A stretch of DNA of 64,000 nt, taken from Hoyosella levis. GTDB lineage: Bacteria > Actinomycetota > Actinomycetes > Mycobacteriales > Mycobacteriaceae. The position numbers were made by a program, and so were the translations under genes. The notes under the pieces were generated by a model. It saw only the letters and a program-made list of their open reading frames with translations. It searched no databases and was not told the DNA's origin. Below are positions 17,417 to 28,055 of this stretch, one piece after another (within the stretch, counting starts at the first letter, position 1; each line of letters begins with the position of its first letter). The DNA is taken from assembly GCF_026008515.1 (NCBI RefSeq), contig NZ_BQYM01000003.1, positions 124,001 to 188,000 on the forward strand, in the 5' to 3' direction.

Positions 17417-18424
17417 CTAGCTGTTGCGGCGCGCGGTACGTAGCTCTCGCGGCAACGAGAAGACCAGCGTCTCGTTCGCCGTCGTCACTGGCTGCACCGT
17501 GGCGAAGCCATGCTCGGCGAGGTACTCGATGACACCCTCGACGAGAATCTCGGGAACCGACGCGCCCGAGGTGATACCGACCGTCTCGACGCCGTCGAGC
17601 CAGGTCGGGTCGATCTCCTTGGCGTAGTCAACAAGGTAGCTCGACCGAGCACCGGCATCGAGAGCGACCTCCACCAGCCGAACCGAGTTCGAGGAGTTGC
17701 GCGAGCCCACCACGATGACAAGATCGCACTCCGGCGCCATCGCCTTGACCGCTACCTGGCGGTTCTGCGTCGCGTAGCAGATATCGTCGCTCGGCGGATC
17801 CTGAAGGGTGGGAAACTTCTCCCGCAGGCGTCGCACCGTCTCCATCGTCTCGTCGACGCTCAACGTCGTCTGGGACAGCCACACGACCCGGTTCTCGTCG
17901 CGAACCGTGATCTCATCGACGGCATGCGGGCCGTCAACGAGCTGCACGTGGTCCGGGGCCTCCCCGGAAGTGCCCTCGACCTCTTCGTGCCCGGCATGGC
18001 CGATCAGCAGGATGTCATAGTCATCGCGGGCGAACCGCTTGGCCTCCTGATGCACCTTGGTGACCAGCGGGCATGTCGCATCGATCGCATGCAGGTTGCG
18101 GTCCTTTGCACCGACATGCACGGTCGGGGCGACACCGTGGGCCGAGAAGACCACGATGGCCCCCTCGGGCACCTCGTCGACCTCCTCCACGAAGACCACG
18201 CCGCGCTCCGATAGCGTCTCCACCACGTGCTTGTTGTGCACGATCTGCTTGCGCACATACACAGGGGCGCCAAACTTGGCCAGCGATTGCTCCACGGTCT
18301 CCACCGCGCGATCAACCCCAGCGCAGTAGCCGCGGGGCTCCGCGAGCAGGATCCGCTTGCCCTGCCCGGGGGCAGCGGCGTTGCTGACGGACCCGGGAAT
18401 TCCCATGTTCACTGCCGACGACAT
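17417..18424 (-). CDS. ispH: 4-hydroxy-3-methylbut-2-enyl diphosphate reductase
   Basis: IspH (LytB) makes IPP and DMAPP in the last step of the MEP isoprenoid pathway using a 4Fe-4S cluster. The three cluster cysteines are visible: [10 protein letters not shown] (C34), [11 protein letters not shown] (C118) and [11 protein letters not shown] (C216). The substrate histidines in IVHNKHV and FSAHGVAP and the TLSVDET motif are also present. The start at 18424 has GGAGG almost touching it, so an internal ATG at 18406 or a GTG between them may be the real start. Isoprenoid demand fits the cis-prenyltransferase elsewhere in the window. Confidence 0.95.
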   Translation of the reverse strand: MSSAVNMGIPGSVSNAAAPGQGKRILLAEPRGYCAGVDRAVETVEQSLAKFGAPVYVRKQIVHNKHVVETLSERGVVFVEEVDEVPEGAIVVFSAHGVAPTVHVGAKDRNLHAIDATCPLVTKVHQEAKRFARDDYDILLIGHAGHEEVEGTSGEAPDHVQLVDGPHAVDEITVRDENRVVWLSQTTLSVDETMETVRRLREKFPTLQDPPSDDICYATQNRQVAVKAMAPECDLVIVVGSRNSSNSVRLVEVALDAGARSSYLVDYAKEIDPTWLDGVETVGITSGASVPEILVEGVIEYLAEHGFATVQPVTTANETLVFSLPRELRTARRNS

Positions 18425-18514
18425 GCCTCCAGGGTACGGTGCGCCCGCAAGTTCCCGCGACACGTCGGAGTGGATCTGCTAGAGAACACGGCGGCGATAG
18501 GGCACGCTGGAAGC

Positions 18515-19144
18515 ATGAGACGCCCTCCTTTCGCCGCACGAGTCATGGCTGGCATCGCCGTCACGCTGGTCGAGGAAACTCGACGACTACCCAGCACTGC
18601 CGCGACCTTCCCGATGACCGCGGTGAGCCAGGTGCTGCAAACCTCGATGCGGATGCAGCAAAAGATGACGGAGCTGGCCATCAAGGGTGATCAAGCTTTC
18701 GTCTGGCTCTACCCGCCACAGGATGAGCCTGACTGGGCGACGTTCGACGAGGACCGCGACAGCGTGAGCACCGTGGCACGGCCCTCCAGCTCGCCCGCGC
18801 CCAAGGCAGTTTCCGCATCGGCTGCCTCCGCGGCGTCGAGCGGGCGGTTCGCGCTCTACTCCGCCCCGGTGAGCCCGGACAAGGCCGTGCAACCACCTCG
18901 CCGGGCAGCTGTCTCGGCCTCGAGCCGAGCGATCAGCGTGGCGCTCGAGAACGATGTCTTTGTTCCCGCGATCGCCGCGCGCATCGCCTACGACACCCTC
19001 ACGCTCGCGCAGCTCCGCGCGCGGCTGCGCAAGCTCTCCCGCGACGAGCTCTCGGAGCTGCTGCGCTATGAGGAGCAGAAGTTCCAGCGCGCCCCGTTCC
19101 AGACGATGCTGGCCAACCGGATCACCACGGTCTCGGGCAACTAG
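18515..19144 (+). CDS. Lipid droplet-associated protein (Rv1109c-like)
   Basis: The 209-residue protein begins with an amphipathic or hydrophobic stretch rich in Ala, Val and Thr ([23 protein letters not shown]), suited to lipid surface binding. A linker rich in Pro, Ser and Ala follows, and then a basic helical end with [23 protein letters not shown]. This pattern and its position between ispH and xseA match mycobacterial Rv1109c-type proteins named lipid-droplet associated. The biochemical role is unknown. An internal ATG at 18545 is an alternative start. Confidence 0.7.
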   Translation: MRRPPFAARVMAGIAVTLVEETRRLPSTAATFPMTAVSQVLQTSMRMQQKMTELAIKGDQAFVWLYPPQDEPDWATFDEDRDSVSTVARPSSSPAPKAVSASAASAASSGRFALYSAPVSPDKAVQPPRRAAVSASSRAISVALENDVFVPAIAARIAYDTLTLAQLRARLRKLSRDELSELLRYEEQKFQRAPFQTMLANRITTVSGN

Positions 19145-19281
19145 GAGGACCACGCGCCCGGAGCGGCACGCGGACAACTGGCGCCTACCACCGGCTCGCA
19201 AGACCACCGGCGTCTACCACCGGGGCACGCGGGATCGCGCGTATCCAGGAAATGTCGGGGGCGGCTTGTACTGTCGTCCGG

Positions 19282-20568
19282 GTGAGTTCCCCAGCACAAC
19301 CCAGCGGCGGCCCCCCGGCAAGCACTACCGCCGGCAATGCCGCAGGCCCAGCGAGCAGCGCGGAGGAGCCGTGGCCAGTCCGGGTTGTCTCCACCAAGAT
19401 CAAGCAGTGGATCGATCGGCTCGGCGGGGTGTGGGTCGAGGGGCAGATCACGCAGCTCAGCCGCCGCCCCGGAACCCGGACGTCGTTCTTGACGCTGCGT
19501 GATCCTTCAGCGGATGTGTCACTGCAGGTCACATGCTCGCCACGACTGCTCTCGGAATCCCCGGTGGAGCTGGTGGAGGGCACGCGGGTCGTGGTGTGGG
19601 GCAAGCCATCGTTCTACGTGGGACGCGGCACCTTCTCGCTGCAGGTGACCGAGATCCGACCTGTCGGTATCGGCGAGCTGCTGGCCCGCATCGAGCGACT
19701 GAAGGCACTGCTGCAGGCCGAGGGATTGTTCGATCCGCGGCTGAAGCGCCCGCTCCCCTTCCTGCCAAACCGCATCGGGCTCATCACGGGACGAGCGAGC
19801 GCCGCGGAGCGCGACGTGGTGTCGGTCGGCGAGCGGCGCTGGCCGGAGGTGCGGTTCGAGATCCGCAACACCGCGGTGCAGGGAGCTGGCGCTGTCGCGC
19901 AGATCGTGGAGGCATTGCGGGAGCTCGACGCGCATCCCGAGGTTGATGTGATCATCATCGCGCGCGGCGGCGGGAGCGTCGAGGACTTGCTTCCCTTCTC
20001 CGACGAAGCATTGTGCCGCGCCATCGCTAGTGCCACCACTCCGGTGGTGTCCGCGATCGGGCACGAGCCGGACAGTCCCGTGAGCGACCACGTCGCTGAC
20101 GTGCGGGCCGCGACACCCACTGACGCGGCCAAGCGGGCTGTCCCGGATGTGGTGGCGGAGCGCCAGCTCGTGCGGGAACTGCGGGACCGTTGCGTATCGG
20201 CCTTGCGCACCTGGGTAGTGCGCGAGGAACGCCTGCTCGAGCAGCTGCGGACACGTCCGGTCCTCGCTACCCCGATGGTGATGGTCGACCAGCACCGCGA
20301 GGACATCGTCCTCCACCGCGAGCGCGCGCGCCGGGAGCTTTCCCGGGCCGTGGATGTCGCGAGCTCGGAGATCTCGCATGTGCGCGCCCGGCTCGCCGCG
20401 CTCGGCCCCGCTGCGACGCTCGCGCGGGGCTACGCGGTGGTGCAGGAGGTTCCCGCGGAGGGACCGGCACGGGTGGTCACCTCGGTTGCGCAGGCCACCG
20501 AAGGCACAGAGATGCGGGTACGCGTCACCGATGGCGTGTTCCGAGCCACCTCCCGCGGCTCCGAGTAG
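19282..20568 (+). CDS. xseA: Exodeoxyribonuclease VII large subunit
   Basis: The protein has an N-terminal OB fold ([27 protein letters not shown]), the central catalytic domain with [32 protein letters not shown] and [26 protein letters not shown], and a coiled-coil C-terminus. With XseB it degrades single-stranded DNA in both directions. The GTG at 19282 gives the usual short lead before the OB fold; an ATG at 19252 would add ten residues. xseB follows 41 bases later. Confidence 0.94.
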   Translation: MSSPAQPSGGPPASTTAGNAAGPASSAEEPWPVRVVSTKIKQWIDRLGGVWVEGQITQLSRRPGTRTSFLTLRDPSADVSLQVTCSPRLLSESPVELVEGTRVVVWGKPSFYVGRGTFSLQVTEIRPVGIGELLARIERLKALLQAEGLFDPRLKRPLPFLPNRIGLITGRASAAERDVVSVGERRWPEVRFEIRNTAVQGAGAVAQIVEALRELDAHPEVDVIIIARGGGSVEDLLPFSDEALCRAIASATTPVVSAIGHEPDSPVSDHVADVRAATPTDAAKRAVPDVVAERQLVRELRDRCVSALRTWVVREERLLEQLRTRPVLATPMVMVDQHREDIVLHRERARRELSRAVDVASSEISHVRARLAALGPAATLARGYAVVQEVPAEGPARVVTSVAQATEGTEMRVRVTDGVFRATSRGSE

Positions 20569-20609
20569 CCAGAGCAACCTCCGAACCGACAACGAAAGGT
20601 CCCCAGATC

Positions 20610-20888
20610 ATGTCGCAGGCAGAGCAGATCACTCCTGAGCAGATCCAGTCGCGCCCCGCTACCGCCACGCTGGGCTACGAGCGGGCCCGCGATGAGCTCG
20701 TCGACATCGTTCGTGTCCTCGAGCAGGGCGGTCTCGATCTTGATACCTCGATCACCCTGTGGGAGCGGGGCGAGCAGCTCGCGGACCGGTGCGAGGAGCA
20801 TTTGTCCGGCGCGCGCAATCGCATCGAGACCGCTATCGCGGCGCGCGGCGGCGCCGAGGACGGCGAGGACACCGCCGGGGAGGACTGA
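20610..20888 (+). CDS. xseB: Exodeoxyribonuclease VII small subunit
   Basis: The 92-residue protein has the XseB core [45 protein letters not shown] (about residues 21-65) and an acidic tail. Several XseB copies wrap the coiled coil of XseA. The ATG follows GAAAGG by a normal distance. It is the last gene of the xseAB operon, and a strong inverted repeat lies about 85 bases downstream. Confidence 0.94.
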   Translation: MSQAEQITPEQIQSRPATATLGYERARDELVDIVRVLEQGGLDLDTSITLWERGEQLADRCEEHLSGARNRIETAIAARGGAEDGEDTAGED

Positions 20889-20972
20889 TTCTCGCTGCAA
20901 AGACCGCTACCAGCGGCTACGCGGGCGAGACCGGAGCCGCGGTCCATCGGAGCCACAGCCTCAGTGGAGCCG

Positions 20973-21022
20973 CAAACGCGATAGAAACCGTCGGAATCCC
21001 AGGTCGATTTCTATCGCGTTTG
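20973..21022. terminator. Perfect 15-bp inverted repeat between xseB and the DUF4245 gene
   Basis: CAAACGCGATAGAAA at 20973-20987 pairs perfectly with TTTCTATCGCGTTTG at 21008-21022, with a 20-base loop. It lies between convergent genes (xseB + and DUF4245 -). The stem is AT-richer than its surroundings and lacks a clean U-tract, so it may be a terminator or a protein site. Confidence 0.55.
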
Positions 21023-21049
21023 ACCGTATCCCGTGCTTTTGTCCCCGCG

Positions 21050-21125
21050 CGGCCGCCAACGACGCCAACGACGCCAAGCCCGTCACGCCAAGGCCGCCAA
21101 CGACGCCAAGGCCGCCAACCCAGAA
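21050..21125. repeat. Degenerate short repeats of GCCGCCAACGACGCCAA type
   Basis: The stretch is built of overlapping CCAACGACG and GCCAAGGCCGCCAAC units just downstream of the DUF4245 stop. It is low-complexity intergenic DNA with no gene in it. Confidence 0.55.
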
Positions 21126-21129
21126 CCCG

Positions 21130-21684
21130 CTAGTCGAGTGGCTGGGCAGCCATGATGCGCTCGGCCATGGTGGTGAACTGCGCCTCGGTAGTGCTGCCGG
21201 TCATGGCGATGCGCACGTCGTCGAGGTCGGCGAGCCAGATGGGCTCGCCGTTCCCAGCGCGGTAGAGCGTCCAGGTGGTGCCGTCGACCGTCTCGCTGCC
21301 GATGACGTCGTTGAAGTCGCCATAGTGGTATTCCACGAGTCGCTGGGCACTGATGCCGGACTGGCTGTAGCGCAGGTAGAGGTTGTTCTCGGTGACGTAG
21401 CCGATCCAGGTGACGATGCCGCCGCCGTCCTCCTCGAGCTCGACGCGCTGCCCGGAGTTGGGCTGCCACGCCGAGGGCGCGTCGGGGATGCGGATGGGAA
21501 AGTCCACGACGGTAGCGTCGTATTCGAGCGCCAGTGTCTCGTCGATGCTGCCCACGGGTGCCGGGTCGGGGTTGCTCCACAGCCCGGACATCCCAGCAAT
21601 GAGCGCGATGAGGATGACGAGCGGGATCATCGTGAGGAGCATGTCACGCTGGTTCTGCAGGATCCTGGGTTTGTTCGACGCCAC
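21130..21684 (-). CDS. DUF4245 single-pass membrane protein
   Basis: The 184-residue protein starts VASNKPRILQNQRDM, followed by one membrane helix (LLTMIPLVILIALIAGMSGLW) and an extracytoplasmic domain of about 145 residues. This is the DUF4245 arrangement, found next to glpX across mycobacteria and relatives (Rv1100-like). The function is unknown. The GTG start at 21684 gives the family's usual short cytoplasmic lead, though no strong ribosome site is visible. It diverges from glpX. Confidence 0.8.
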   Translation of the reverse strand: MASNKPRILQNQRDMLLTMIPLVILIALIAGMSGLWSNPDPAPVGSIDETLALEYDATVVDFPIRIPDAPSAWQPNSGQRVELEEDGGGIVTWIGYVTENNLYLRYSQSGISAQRLVEYHYGDFNDVIGSETVDGTTWTLYRAGNGEPIWLADLDDVRIAMTGSTTEAQFTTMAERIMAAQPLD

Positions 21685-21765
21685 GGGGCCAGTATTCCAA
21701 ACTTCCGGCCGGGAACCCGCATCGCAGCGCCAGGCACCTCGCCACAGCAGGGTGACCTCGGCCGT

Positions 21766-21783
21766 GCTCGGGGCGCCCCGAGC
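21766..21783. promoter_or_regulatory. 18-bp perfect palindrome upstream of glpX
   Basis: GCTCGGGGC-GCCCCGAGC is an uninterrupted palindrome in the divergent gap between the DUF4245 gene and glpX. Its position suits a regulator of one or both genes, but no known binding consensus was recognised and GC-rich palindromes arise by chance. Confidence 0.35.
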
Positions 21784-21919
21784 CGCGACATGTTGCGCCT
21801 GCCGCCCACCTGGGGTGGGTTTCTCTGGAAGAATGCCAACGAGCACATCCTGACGCTGTCGGCTCGTCGCTGCTTCGGGCGCCGGGCCCGGCGACAAACC
21901 TGAGGGAGGCACCTCGTCC

Positions 21920-22978
21920 ATGACGACCAATTCCGGTGGCACATCCACCCCTGATCCTTTGCTGAACCCCAAGCCCGACCGCAACCTCGCCCTCGAGCTG
22001 GTGCGGGTGACCGAGGCGGGCGCGATGGCCGCGGGCCGGTGGGTTGGCCGTGGCGCGAAGGAAGGCGGGGATGGCGCTGCGGTGGACGCGATGCGCCAGC
22101 TCGTGAGCACGGTGACGATGCGCGGCACGGTGGTCATCGGGGAGGGCGAGAAGGACGAGGCCCCGATGCTGTACAACGGCGAGGAGGTCGGCAACGGCGA
22201 CGGTCCCGAGGTGGATGTCGCTGTCGATCCGATCGATGGCACGACCTTGATGGCGAAGGGCAAGCCGAACGCGATCTCCGTGCTCGCGGTCGCCGAGCGT
22301 GGCGCGATGTTCGATCCGTCGGCGGTGTTCTACATGGAGAAGATCGCGGTGGGCCCGGACGCGGCGGACGTGATCGATATCAATGATCCGGTGAAGGCGA
22401 ACATCCAGCGGGTCGCGAAGGCGCACAAGTCCAGCGTGGGCGATGTGGTGGTGTGCATCCTCGATCGTCCCCGGCACGCGAAGCTGATCCAGGAGGTCCG
22501 GGAGACCGGGGCACGGATCCGGTTGATCTCGGATGGCGATGTGGCGGGCGCGATCGCGACGGCGCGGCCCGATTCCGGCACGGACATGCTGATGGGCATC
22601 GGTGGCACCCCGGAGGGCATCATCGCCGCCGCGGCGATGCGATGCCTCGGTGGCACCCTGGTGGGCCGGCTGGCGCCGAAGGACGACGAGGAGCGCCAGA
22701 AGGCCCTTGATCGCGGCTACGACCTCGACCAGGTACTGCTGACGGACGATCTCGTCTCGGGCGACAACGTGTTCTTCGTGGCGACCGGGATCACTGATGG
22801 TGACCTGCTGCGCGGTGTTCGCTACCGTGCCGGCGGCGCGACGACCCAGTCGATCGTGATGCGCTCGAAGTCGGGAACGGTGCGAATGATCGAGGCCTAC
22901 CATCGCCTGACGAAGCTGAAGTCGTACTCGAGCATTGATTTCGAAGGTGACGGCTCGGCTTTCCCGCCGTTGCCGTGA
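21920..22978 (+). CDS. glpX: Class II fructose-1,6-bisphosphatase
   Basis: GlpX hydrolyses fructose-1,6-bisphosphate in gluconeogenesis. The 352-residue protein has the metal and phosphate motifs [11 protein letters not shown] (residues 74-84) and DPIDGTT (103-109), plus [12 protein letters not shown] and the late [21 protein letters not shown] lies about 10 bases upstream of the ATG. It precedes fum on the same strand, an order kept in mycobacteria. It is often the only FBPase of this lineage and then essential for growth on lipids. Confidence 0.95.
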   Translation: MTTNSGGTSTPDPLLNPKPDRNLALELVRVTEAGAMAAGRWVGRGAKEGGDGAAVDAMRQLVSTVTMRGTVVIGEGEKDEAPMLYNGEEVGNGDGPEVDVAVDPIDGTTLMAKGKPNAISVLAVAERGAMFDPSAVFYMEKIAVGPDAADVIDINDPVKANIQRVAKAHKSSVGDVVVCILDRPRHAKLIQEVRETGARIRLISDGDVAGAIATARPDSGTDMLMGIGGTPEGIIAAAAMRCLGGTLVGRLAPKDDEERQKALDRGYDLDQVLLTDDLVSGDNVFFVATGITDGDLLRGVRYRAGGATTQSIVMRSKSGTVRMIEAYHRLTKLKSYSSIDFEGDGSAFPPLP

Positions 22979-23101
22979 TCATCCGCGGCAGGTCGCGGCT
23001 CCCCTGGTGCCGCGTACCTTGCCGCCGCTCCCTGGCAGGGGCAGCAGTATTGTGCACGAAGAGCAAGGCCTGACAGACAAGTCGATCTTCCCGGAGGAAC
23101 C

Positions 23102-24493
23102 GTGGCTGAACAGCAGTACCGCATCGAGCGCGACACCATGGGAGAGGTGCAAGTCCCCGTTGACGCGTTGTGGCGCGCGCAGACTCAGCGCGCGGTGGAG
23201 AACTTCCCCATCAGTGGCCGTGGCCTCGAGCGCACGCAGATCCGCGCGATGGGCCTGCTGAAGGCCGCGTGCGCCAAGGTGAACAAGGATCTCGGGCTGA
23301 TCCCGGCCGAGCAAGCGGACGCGATCATCGCGGCGGCCAACGAGATCGCCGAGGGCAAGCACGATGACCAGTTCCCGATCGATGTGTTCCAGACCGGCTC
23401 GGGCACGAGCTCGAACATGAACAGCAACGAGGTGATCGCGTCGATCGCCGCGCAGAACGGCGTCACCGTCCATCCGAACGATCATGTGAACATGTCGCAG
23501 TCGTCGAACGATACGTTCCCCACTGCGACGCATCTCGCGGCTACCGAGGCCGCTGTGAAGACGCTGATCCCTGCGCTCGAGCACCTGCAGAAGGCATTGC
23601 AGGCGAAGTCGGTCGAGTGGAAGAACGTAGTGAAGTCCGGCCGCACGCACCTGATGGACGCGGTGCCGGTGACGCTGGGCCAGGAGTTCGGTGGCTACGC
23701 CCGGCAGATCGAGGCTGGCATCGAGCGCGTCAAGGCGACGCTCCCCCGGCTTGGCGAGCTGCCGATCGGCGGCACGGCGGTGGGCAGCGGCCTGAACGCT
23801 CCGGACAAGTTCGGCGCGAAGGTCGTCAAGGAGCTGAAGAAGTCCACGGGCTTGTCGGAGCTGCGCGAGGCCGCTGATCACTTCGAGGCACAGGCTGCCC
23901 GCGATGGCCTGGTCGAGGCATCCGGCGCGCTGAAGACGATCGCGGTGTCGCTGACGAAGATCGCCAACGACATCCGCTGGATGGGCTCCGGGCCGCTGAC
24001 TGGCCTCGGCGAGCTCCAGCTGCCGGACCTGCAGCCGGGCTCGTCGATCATGCCGGGCAAGGTCAATCCGGTGCTCCCGGAGGCCGTGACGCAGGTCGGC
24101 GCGCAGATCATTGGCAATGACGCCGCGGTCACGTGGGGCGGCGGCAATGGCGCGTTCGAGCTCAATGTCTACATCCCGATGATGGCGCGCAACGTGCTGG
24201 AATCGTTCACGCTGCTCTCCAACGTGTCGCGGATCTTCGCGGACCGCTGCGTGGCGGGCCTCGTGGCCAACACCGAGCACCTCAAGGAGCTCGCGGAGTC
24301 CTCGCCGTCGATCGTGACGCCGCTCAACAGCGCGATCGGCTACGAGGAGGCTGCCGCGGTCGCGAAGGAAGCCCTGAAGGAGAAGAAGACGATCCGGCAG
24401 GCGGTGATCGACCGCGGCCTGGTGCCGGAGAAGCTGTCGGAGGCCGAGCTCGACAAGCGGCTCGATGTGCTGGCCATGGCGAAGGTCAAGTAA
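23102..24493 (+). CDS. fum: Class II fumarate hydratase
   Basis: The 463-residue enzyme interconverts fumarate and malate in the TCA cycle. The class II signature [12 protein letters not shown] is near residue 315, with the other active-site blocks [25 protein letters not shown] and [18 protein letters not shown]. The GTG start has GGAGG with close spacing. A strong hairpin follows the stop. Confidence 0.95.
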   Translation: MAEQQYRIERDTMGEVQVPVDALWRAQTQRAVENFPISGRGLERTQIRAMGLLKAACAKVNKDLGLIPAEQADAIIAAANEIAEGKHDDQFPIDVFQTGSGTSSNMNSNEVIASIAAQNGVTVHPNDHVNMSQSSNDTFPTATHLAATEAAVKTLIPALEHLQKALQAKSVEWKNVVKSGRTHLMDAVPVTLGQEFGGYARQIEAGIERVKATLPRLGELPIGGTAVGSGLNAPDKFGAKVVKELKKSTGLSELREAADHFEAQAARDGLVEASGALKTIAVSLTKIANDIRWMGSGPLTGLGELQLPDLQPGSSIMPGKVNPVLPEAVTQVGAQIIGNDAAVTWGGGNGAFELNVYIPMMARNVLESFTLLSNVSRIFADRCVAGLVANTEHLKELAESSPSIVTPLNSAIGYEEAAAVAKEALKEKKTIRQAVIDRGLVPEKLSEAELDKRLDVLAMAKVK

Positions 24494-24513
24494 GCACGGC
24501 GCGTTGCTCCTGG

Positions 24514-24548
24514 CTGCCCGGCAGTGGACCTGGTCCGCTGCCGGGCAG
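24514..24548 (+). terminator. Terminator hairpin after fum
   Basis: CTGCCCGGCAG at 24514-24524 pairs perfectly with CTGCCGGGCAG at 24538-24548, and the interior GGACC/GGTCC can extend the stem. It begins 20 bases past the fumarase stop. There is no strong U-tract, as is common in high-GC actinobacteria. Confidence 0.7.
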
Positions 24549-24708
24549 TTGCCTGCCGGGAGTCTTGTTGATGCCCAAACGGTCTCGTCTGCGTTGCGGT
24601 CTGATTGAGCCGCGCGGAACGAGCGCGGTGACGTGCTACCAATGCTGGAGTGGTCGTGTCAGCGCGACCAGCAGTAGCGCAGAGCGTGGACAACGATTGG
24701 AGCGGCCA

Positions 24709-24957
24709 ATGCTGGATGCATTCCTCGATGGGGGATTCGACCTGCTCGGCATCGTGGGTGGCGATGCCCTGAACGAGGTGTTCGGCGAGATCTTCGGGGA
24801 GGTCTCGACCGGGATGCTCGACACGATCCTCGGCACCCTGACTGAATCGGGCAGCCTTGACCAGCTCGACACGATGTCGTTCGGCGAGGCACCCACCGAT
24901 GATCTGGGCACCGAGGCCCCGCTGGAGCAGGGCGAGGACCTGACCAGCGAGGAGTGA
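24709..24957 (+). CDS. Small acidic protein of unknown function
   Basis: This 82-residue protein is strongly acidic and starts with an ATG that has GGAG 6 bases upstream. It begins with a Gly/Ile/Leu/Phe-rich amphipathic stretch containing FGEIFGEVSTGMLDTILGTL. A disordered acidic tail ends EQGEDLTSEE. No family was recognised. It stands alone between two hairpins, one after fum and one after its own stop, so it looks like a separate transcription unit. Coding bias and ribosome site support it as real. Confidence 0.55.
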   Translation: MLDAFLDGGFDLLGIVGGDALNEVFGEIFGEVSTGMLDTILGTLTESGSLDQLDTMSFGEAPTDDLGTEAPLEQGEDLTSEE

Positions 24958-25006
24958 CCCGCGAATGCCGCAGGGGATCTGCCCAGCGGCATGCAGCGAC
25001 GATGCG

Positions 25007-25041
25007 ACGGACGGCCCCGGGATGATCCCGGGGCCGTCCGT
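25007..25041. terminator. Two-way terminator between the small acidic gene and phoH
   Basis: The 16-base arms at 25007-25022 and 25026-25041 (ACGGACGGCCCCGGGA and its complement) pair perfectly around a TGA loop. It lies between convergent genes and would serve both. Confidence 0.8.
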
Positions 25042-25063
25042 TGCTTCCCAAGGACGTCGTGCG

Positions 25064-26368
25064 TCAGCTCTCCAGCATCTCGGTCACCAGGGCCGCGATG
25101 GGCGAGCGCTCGCTGCGCGTCAGGGTGATGTGCGCGAACAGCGGATGCCCCTTGAGCTTCTCGATGACCGCCGCGACCCCGTCGAACCGGCCCACGCGGA
25201 GGTTATCGCGCTGGGCGACATCATGGGTGAGCACGACCCGCGACCCGGTGCCGAGCCGGGAGAGAACGGTGAGCAGCACGTTGCGCTCGAGGGATTGCGC
25301 CTCGTCGACGATGACGAACGAATCGTGCAGGCTTCGTCCACGGATGTGGGTGAGCGGCAGGACCTCGAGCATGCCGCGGGAGAGCACTTCCTCGATCACG
25401 TTCGGGCTGGCGAGGCCCTCGAGCGTGTCGAACACGGCCTGTGCCCACGGCCCCATCTTCTCGCTCTCGCTGCCCGGCAGGTATCCGAGGTCCTGACCTC
25501 CGACGGCGTACAGGGGCCGGAACACCACGATCTTGCGGTGGTTGCCATGCTCGAGGACGGATTCGAGGCCGGCGCACAGGGCGAGCGCTGACTTGCCGGT
25601 GCCGGCGCGGCCGCCGAGGGAGACGATGCCGACGCTGTCATCGAGGAGGATGTCGAGGGCGATGCGCTGCTCGGCCGACCTGCCGTGCAGGCCGAACGCC
25701 TCGCGGTCGCCGCGCACGAGCTTGACGGTCTTGTCAGCGGTGACGCGGCCCAGCGCGCTCGAGTGCGCGGAGAGCAGCCGGAGCCCGGTGTGGCAGGGCA
25801 GCTCGCGGGCCTCGTCGAGCTCGATCTCCCCGGTGCTGAACAGCGTGTCGATGGTGGTGCGGTCGACGGAGACCTCGGTCATACCGGTCCAGCCGGAGAT
25901 CACGACGTCATGCGCGTGGTACTCGTCGGCGCGCAGGCCCACGGCTCCGGCCTTGACGCGCAGCGGGATGTCCTTGCTGACGAGCACCACGTCCTGTCCC
26001 TCCGCGGCGAGGTTGAGGGCGCACGCGAGGATGCGGGAGTCGTTGGTGCCGGTGCGGAAACCCGTGGGCAGGACCTCGGGGTCGATGTGATTGAGCTCGA
26101 CGCGGAGGGTGCCGCCCTGGGTGCCGACGGGCACGGGGCTGTCGAGCCGGCCATGCTCGGTGCGGAGGTCCTCGAGGGTGCGGAGGGATTCCCGGGCGAA
26201 CCAGCCGAGCTCGGGGTGGTGCCGCTTCGCCTCGAGCTCGCCGATGACGACGAGGGGCAGGACGATGTGGTGCTCGTCGAACCGCGCGAGCGCCCTCGGG
26301 TCGGACAGCAGGACCGACGTGTCGAGGACATATGTGCGGACGGAACGTGGGGTGTTCGTCACGGTCAC
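25064..26368 (-). CDS. phoH: PIN domain-PhoH family ATPase (PhoH2-like)
   Basis: The protein joins an N-terminal PIN nuclease domain ([12 protein letters not shown] with the first acid at residue 16, then GELEAKRH and NDSRILACA) to a C-terminal PhoH helicase domain. Walker A is GGRAGTGKS (about 252-260) and Walker B is FVIVDEAQ. PhoH2 proteins of mycobacteria unwind and cut RNA. The GTG at 26368 is preferred because GGAG sits 5 bases before it; a second GTG follows two codons later and an ATG at 26488 would add 40 residues. Confidence 0.9.
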   Translation of the reverse strand: MTVTNTPRSVRTYVLDTSVLLSDPRALARFDEHHIVLPLVVIGELEAKRHHPELGWFARESLRTLEDLRTEHGRLDSPVPVGTQGGTLRVELNHIDPEVLPTGFRTGTNDSRILACALNLAAEGQDVVLVSKDIPLRVKAGAVGLRADEYHAHDVVISGWTGMTEVSVDRTTIDTLFSTGEIELDEARELPCHTGLRLLSAHSSALGRVTADKTVKLVRGDREAFGLHGRSAEQRIALDILLDDSVGIVSLGGRAGTGKSALALCAGLESVLEHGNHRKIVVFRPLYAVGGQDLGYLPGSESEKMGPWAQAVFDTLEGLASPNVIEEVLSRGMLEVLPLTHIRGRSLHDSFVIVDEAQSLERNVLLTVLSRLGTGSRVVLTHDVAQRDNLRVGRFDGVAAVIEKLKGHPLFAHITLTRSERSPIAALVTEMLES

Positions 26369-26574
26369 GGGCGCTCCTTGGCCCACGCGCACCACTGTGG
26401 GCGGTCTCGCTGCGGCCGGGATGGTCCCATGCGCCGGGTCGGGTGCCGACCCTTTCATGATGACGGTCAGGGCTTCCCGGGTAGGCACGTGATGTGGTCT
26501 ACACCGGCGACGCTACCGGTCGCTCGCTCTCGCGGTGACGGCATGACGGTAAACGTTGGGTGAACCGTTACGAA

Positions 26575-26623
26575 AGGCGGCGAGACCTGGTGAGACTGCT
26601 GTTCACCTATGGTTTCGCCGCCT
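26575..26623 (-). terminator. Nested inverted repeat after glyA
   Basis: AGGCGGCGA at 26575-26583 pairs with TCGCCGCCT at 26615-26623, and inside it GGTGA (26589-26593) pairs with TCACC (26603-26607). It lies just past the glyA stop on the minus strand, in the 269-base gap before phoH, and is the likely end of the glyA transcript. Confidence 0.5.
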
Positions 26624-26637
26624 CTCGCGAGTGCTTG

Positions 26638-27939
26638 TCAGCCGATCAGGCGCCAATCCTCGAGGCCCTCGTACAGCGGGAGCTCCTTCGCCAGCGCGGA
26701 GACCTCGCCACGCAGCTGATCCACGTCCGCGGCACCGGTGAGGGCGCGGGCGATGATGTCAGCGACCTTGCTGAACTCTGCATCGCCGAATCCGCGAGTG
26801 GCGAGCGCGGCGGTGCCGATGCGCAGGCCGGAGGTGACCATCGGAGGCCGCGGGTCGAACGGGACGGCATTGCGGTTGACGGTGATGCCTGCCTCGTGGA
26901 GGAGATCCTCGGCCTGCTGGCCGTCGAGCGCGGAATCACGCAGGTCCACGAGCACGAGGTGCACATCGGTGCCGCCGGTGAGAACGGTGATCCCCTTGGC
27001 CGCGACGTCGCTGTGGGTGAGCCGCTCGGCGATGATCCGGGCCCCGGAGAGGGTGCGCTGCTGGCGCTGCGCGAACTCCTCGGTAGCCGCGATCTTGAAC
27101 GCGACGGCCTTCGCGGCGATCGCATGCATCAATGGGCCGCCCTGCTGCCCGGGGAACACCGCCGAGTTGATGGGCTTCTGCCACTCCTTGGTGCCCATGA
27201 TCAGTCCCGAGCGGGGGCCGCCGAGCGTCTTGTGGACGGTGGTGGAGACGATGTCGGCGTGCGGCACGGGCGAGGGGTGCAGGCCCGCGGCGACAAGACC
27301 GGCGAAGTGGGCCATGTCCACCCACAGCTTCGCGCCGACCTCGTCAGCGATGGCGCGGAACGCGGCGAAGTCCTGCTGCCTCGGGTACGCCGACCAGCCG
27401 GCGACGATGACCTCGGGGCGGAACTCGAGCGCCTTCGCGCGGATCGCGTCCATGTCCACGCGGAACGTCGTGGGATCGACGCCGTAGAAGCCGACCTCGT
27501 AGAGCTTGCCGGAGAAGTTGAGGCGCATGCCGTGGGTGAGGTGGCCGCCGTGGGCGAGGTCGAGGCCCATCAGCCGCTCGCCCGGCTTCATCAGCGCGTG
27601 CAGCACCGCGGCGTTGGCCTGCGCGCCAGCATGGGGCTGCACATTGGCGAACTCGGCGCCGAACAGGGCCTTGGCGCGGTCCCGGGCGAGGTTCTCGACG
27701 ACATCGACATGCTCGCAGCCACCGTAGTAGCGGCGCCCCGGGTAGCCCTCGGCGTACTTGTTGGTCAAGACCGAGCCCTGCGCCTGCAGCACCGCGCGGG
27801 GCACGAAGTTCTCCGAGGCGATCATCTCGAGGGTGTCGCGCTGCCTCGCGAGCTCACCGGCCATCGCCGCCGCGACGTCGGGATCGACCTCAGCGAGCGA
27901 AGCGGTGAAGCTCGAAGCGCCAACGGGTGCAGCAGTCAT
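26638..27939 (-). CDS. glyA: Serine hydroxymethyltransferase
   Basis: GlyA converts serine and tetrahydrofolate to glycine and methylene-THF. The 433-residue enzyme has the PLP lysine in [14 protein letters not shown] (K237) and the [21 protein letters not shown] and [13 protein letters not shown] blocks. The ATG at 27939 is chosen for the AGGAG 8 bases upstream. A far longer open frame upstream has no family support. Confidence 0.96.
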   Translation of the reverse strand: MTAAPVGASSFTASLAEVDPDVAAAMAGELARQRDTLEMIASENFVPRAVLQAQGSVLTNKYAEGYPGRRYYGGCEHVDVVENLARDRAKALFGAEFANVQPHAGAQANAAVLHALMKPGERLMGLDLAHGGHLTHGMRLNFSGKLYEVGFYGVDPTTFRVDMDAIRAKALEFRPEVIVAGWSAYPRQQDFAAFRAIADEVGAKLWVDMAHFAGLVAAGLHPSPVPHADIVSTTVHKTLGGPRSGLIMGTKEWQKPINSAVFPGQQGGPLMHAIAAKAVAFKIAATEEFAQRQQRTLSGARIIAERLTHSDVAAKGITVLTGGTDVHLVLVDLRDSALDGQQAEDLLHEAGITVNRNAVPFDPRPPMVTSGLRIGTAALATRGFGDAEFSKVADIIARALTGAADVDQLRGEVSALAKELPLYEGLEDWRLIG

Positions 27940-28055
27940 CAGTGAATCTCCTGGGTTTTTCGTTCGAGGCGACGTCGATCGCGCGAAGCCTGCCCAAGTG
28001 TACGGAACTTCGCAGTCCCGGTGAAACCCGCCACGAGCGACCCACGAGGGAGGGC

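Noticed and set aside
22979-24280. A 433-residue minus-strand frame opposite fum
   Set aside because: Arg/His/Leu-rich shadow frame of a highly conserved enzyme gene.
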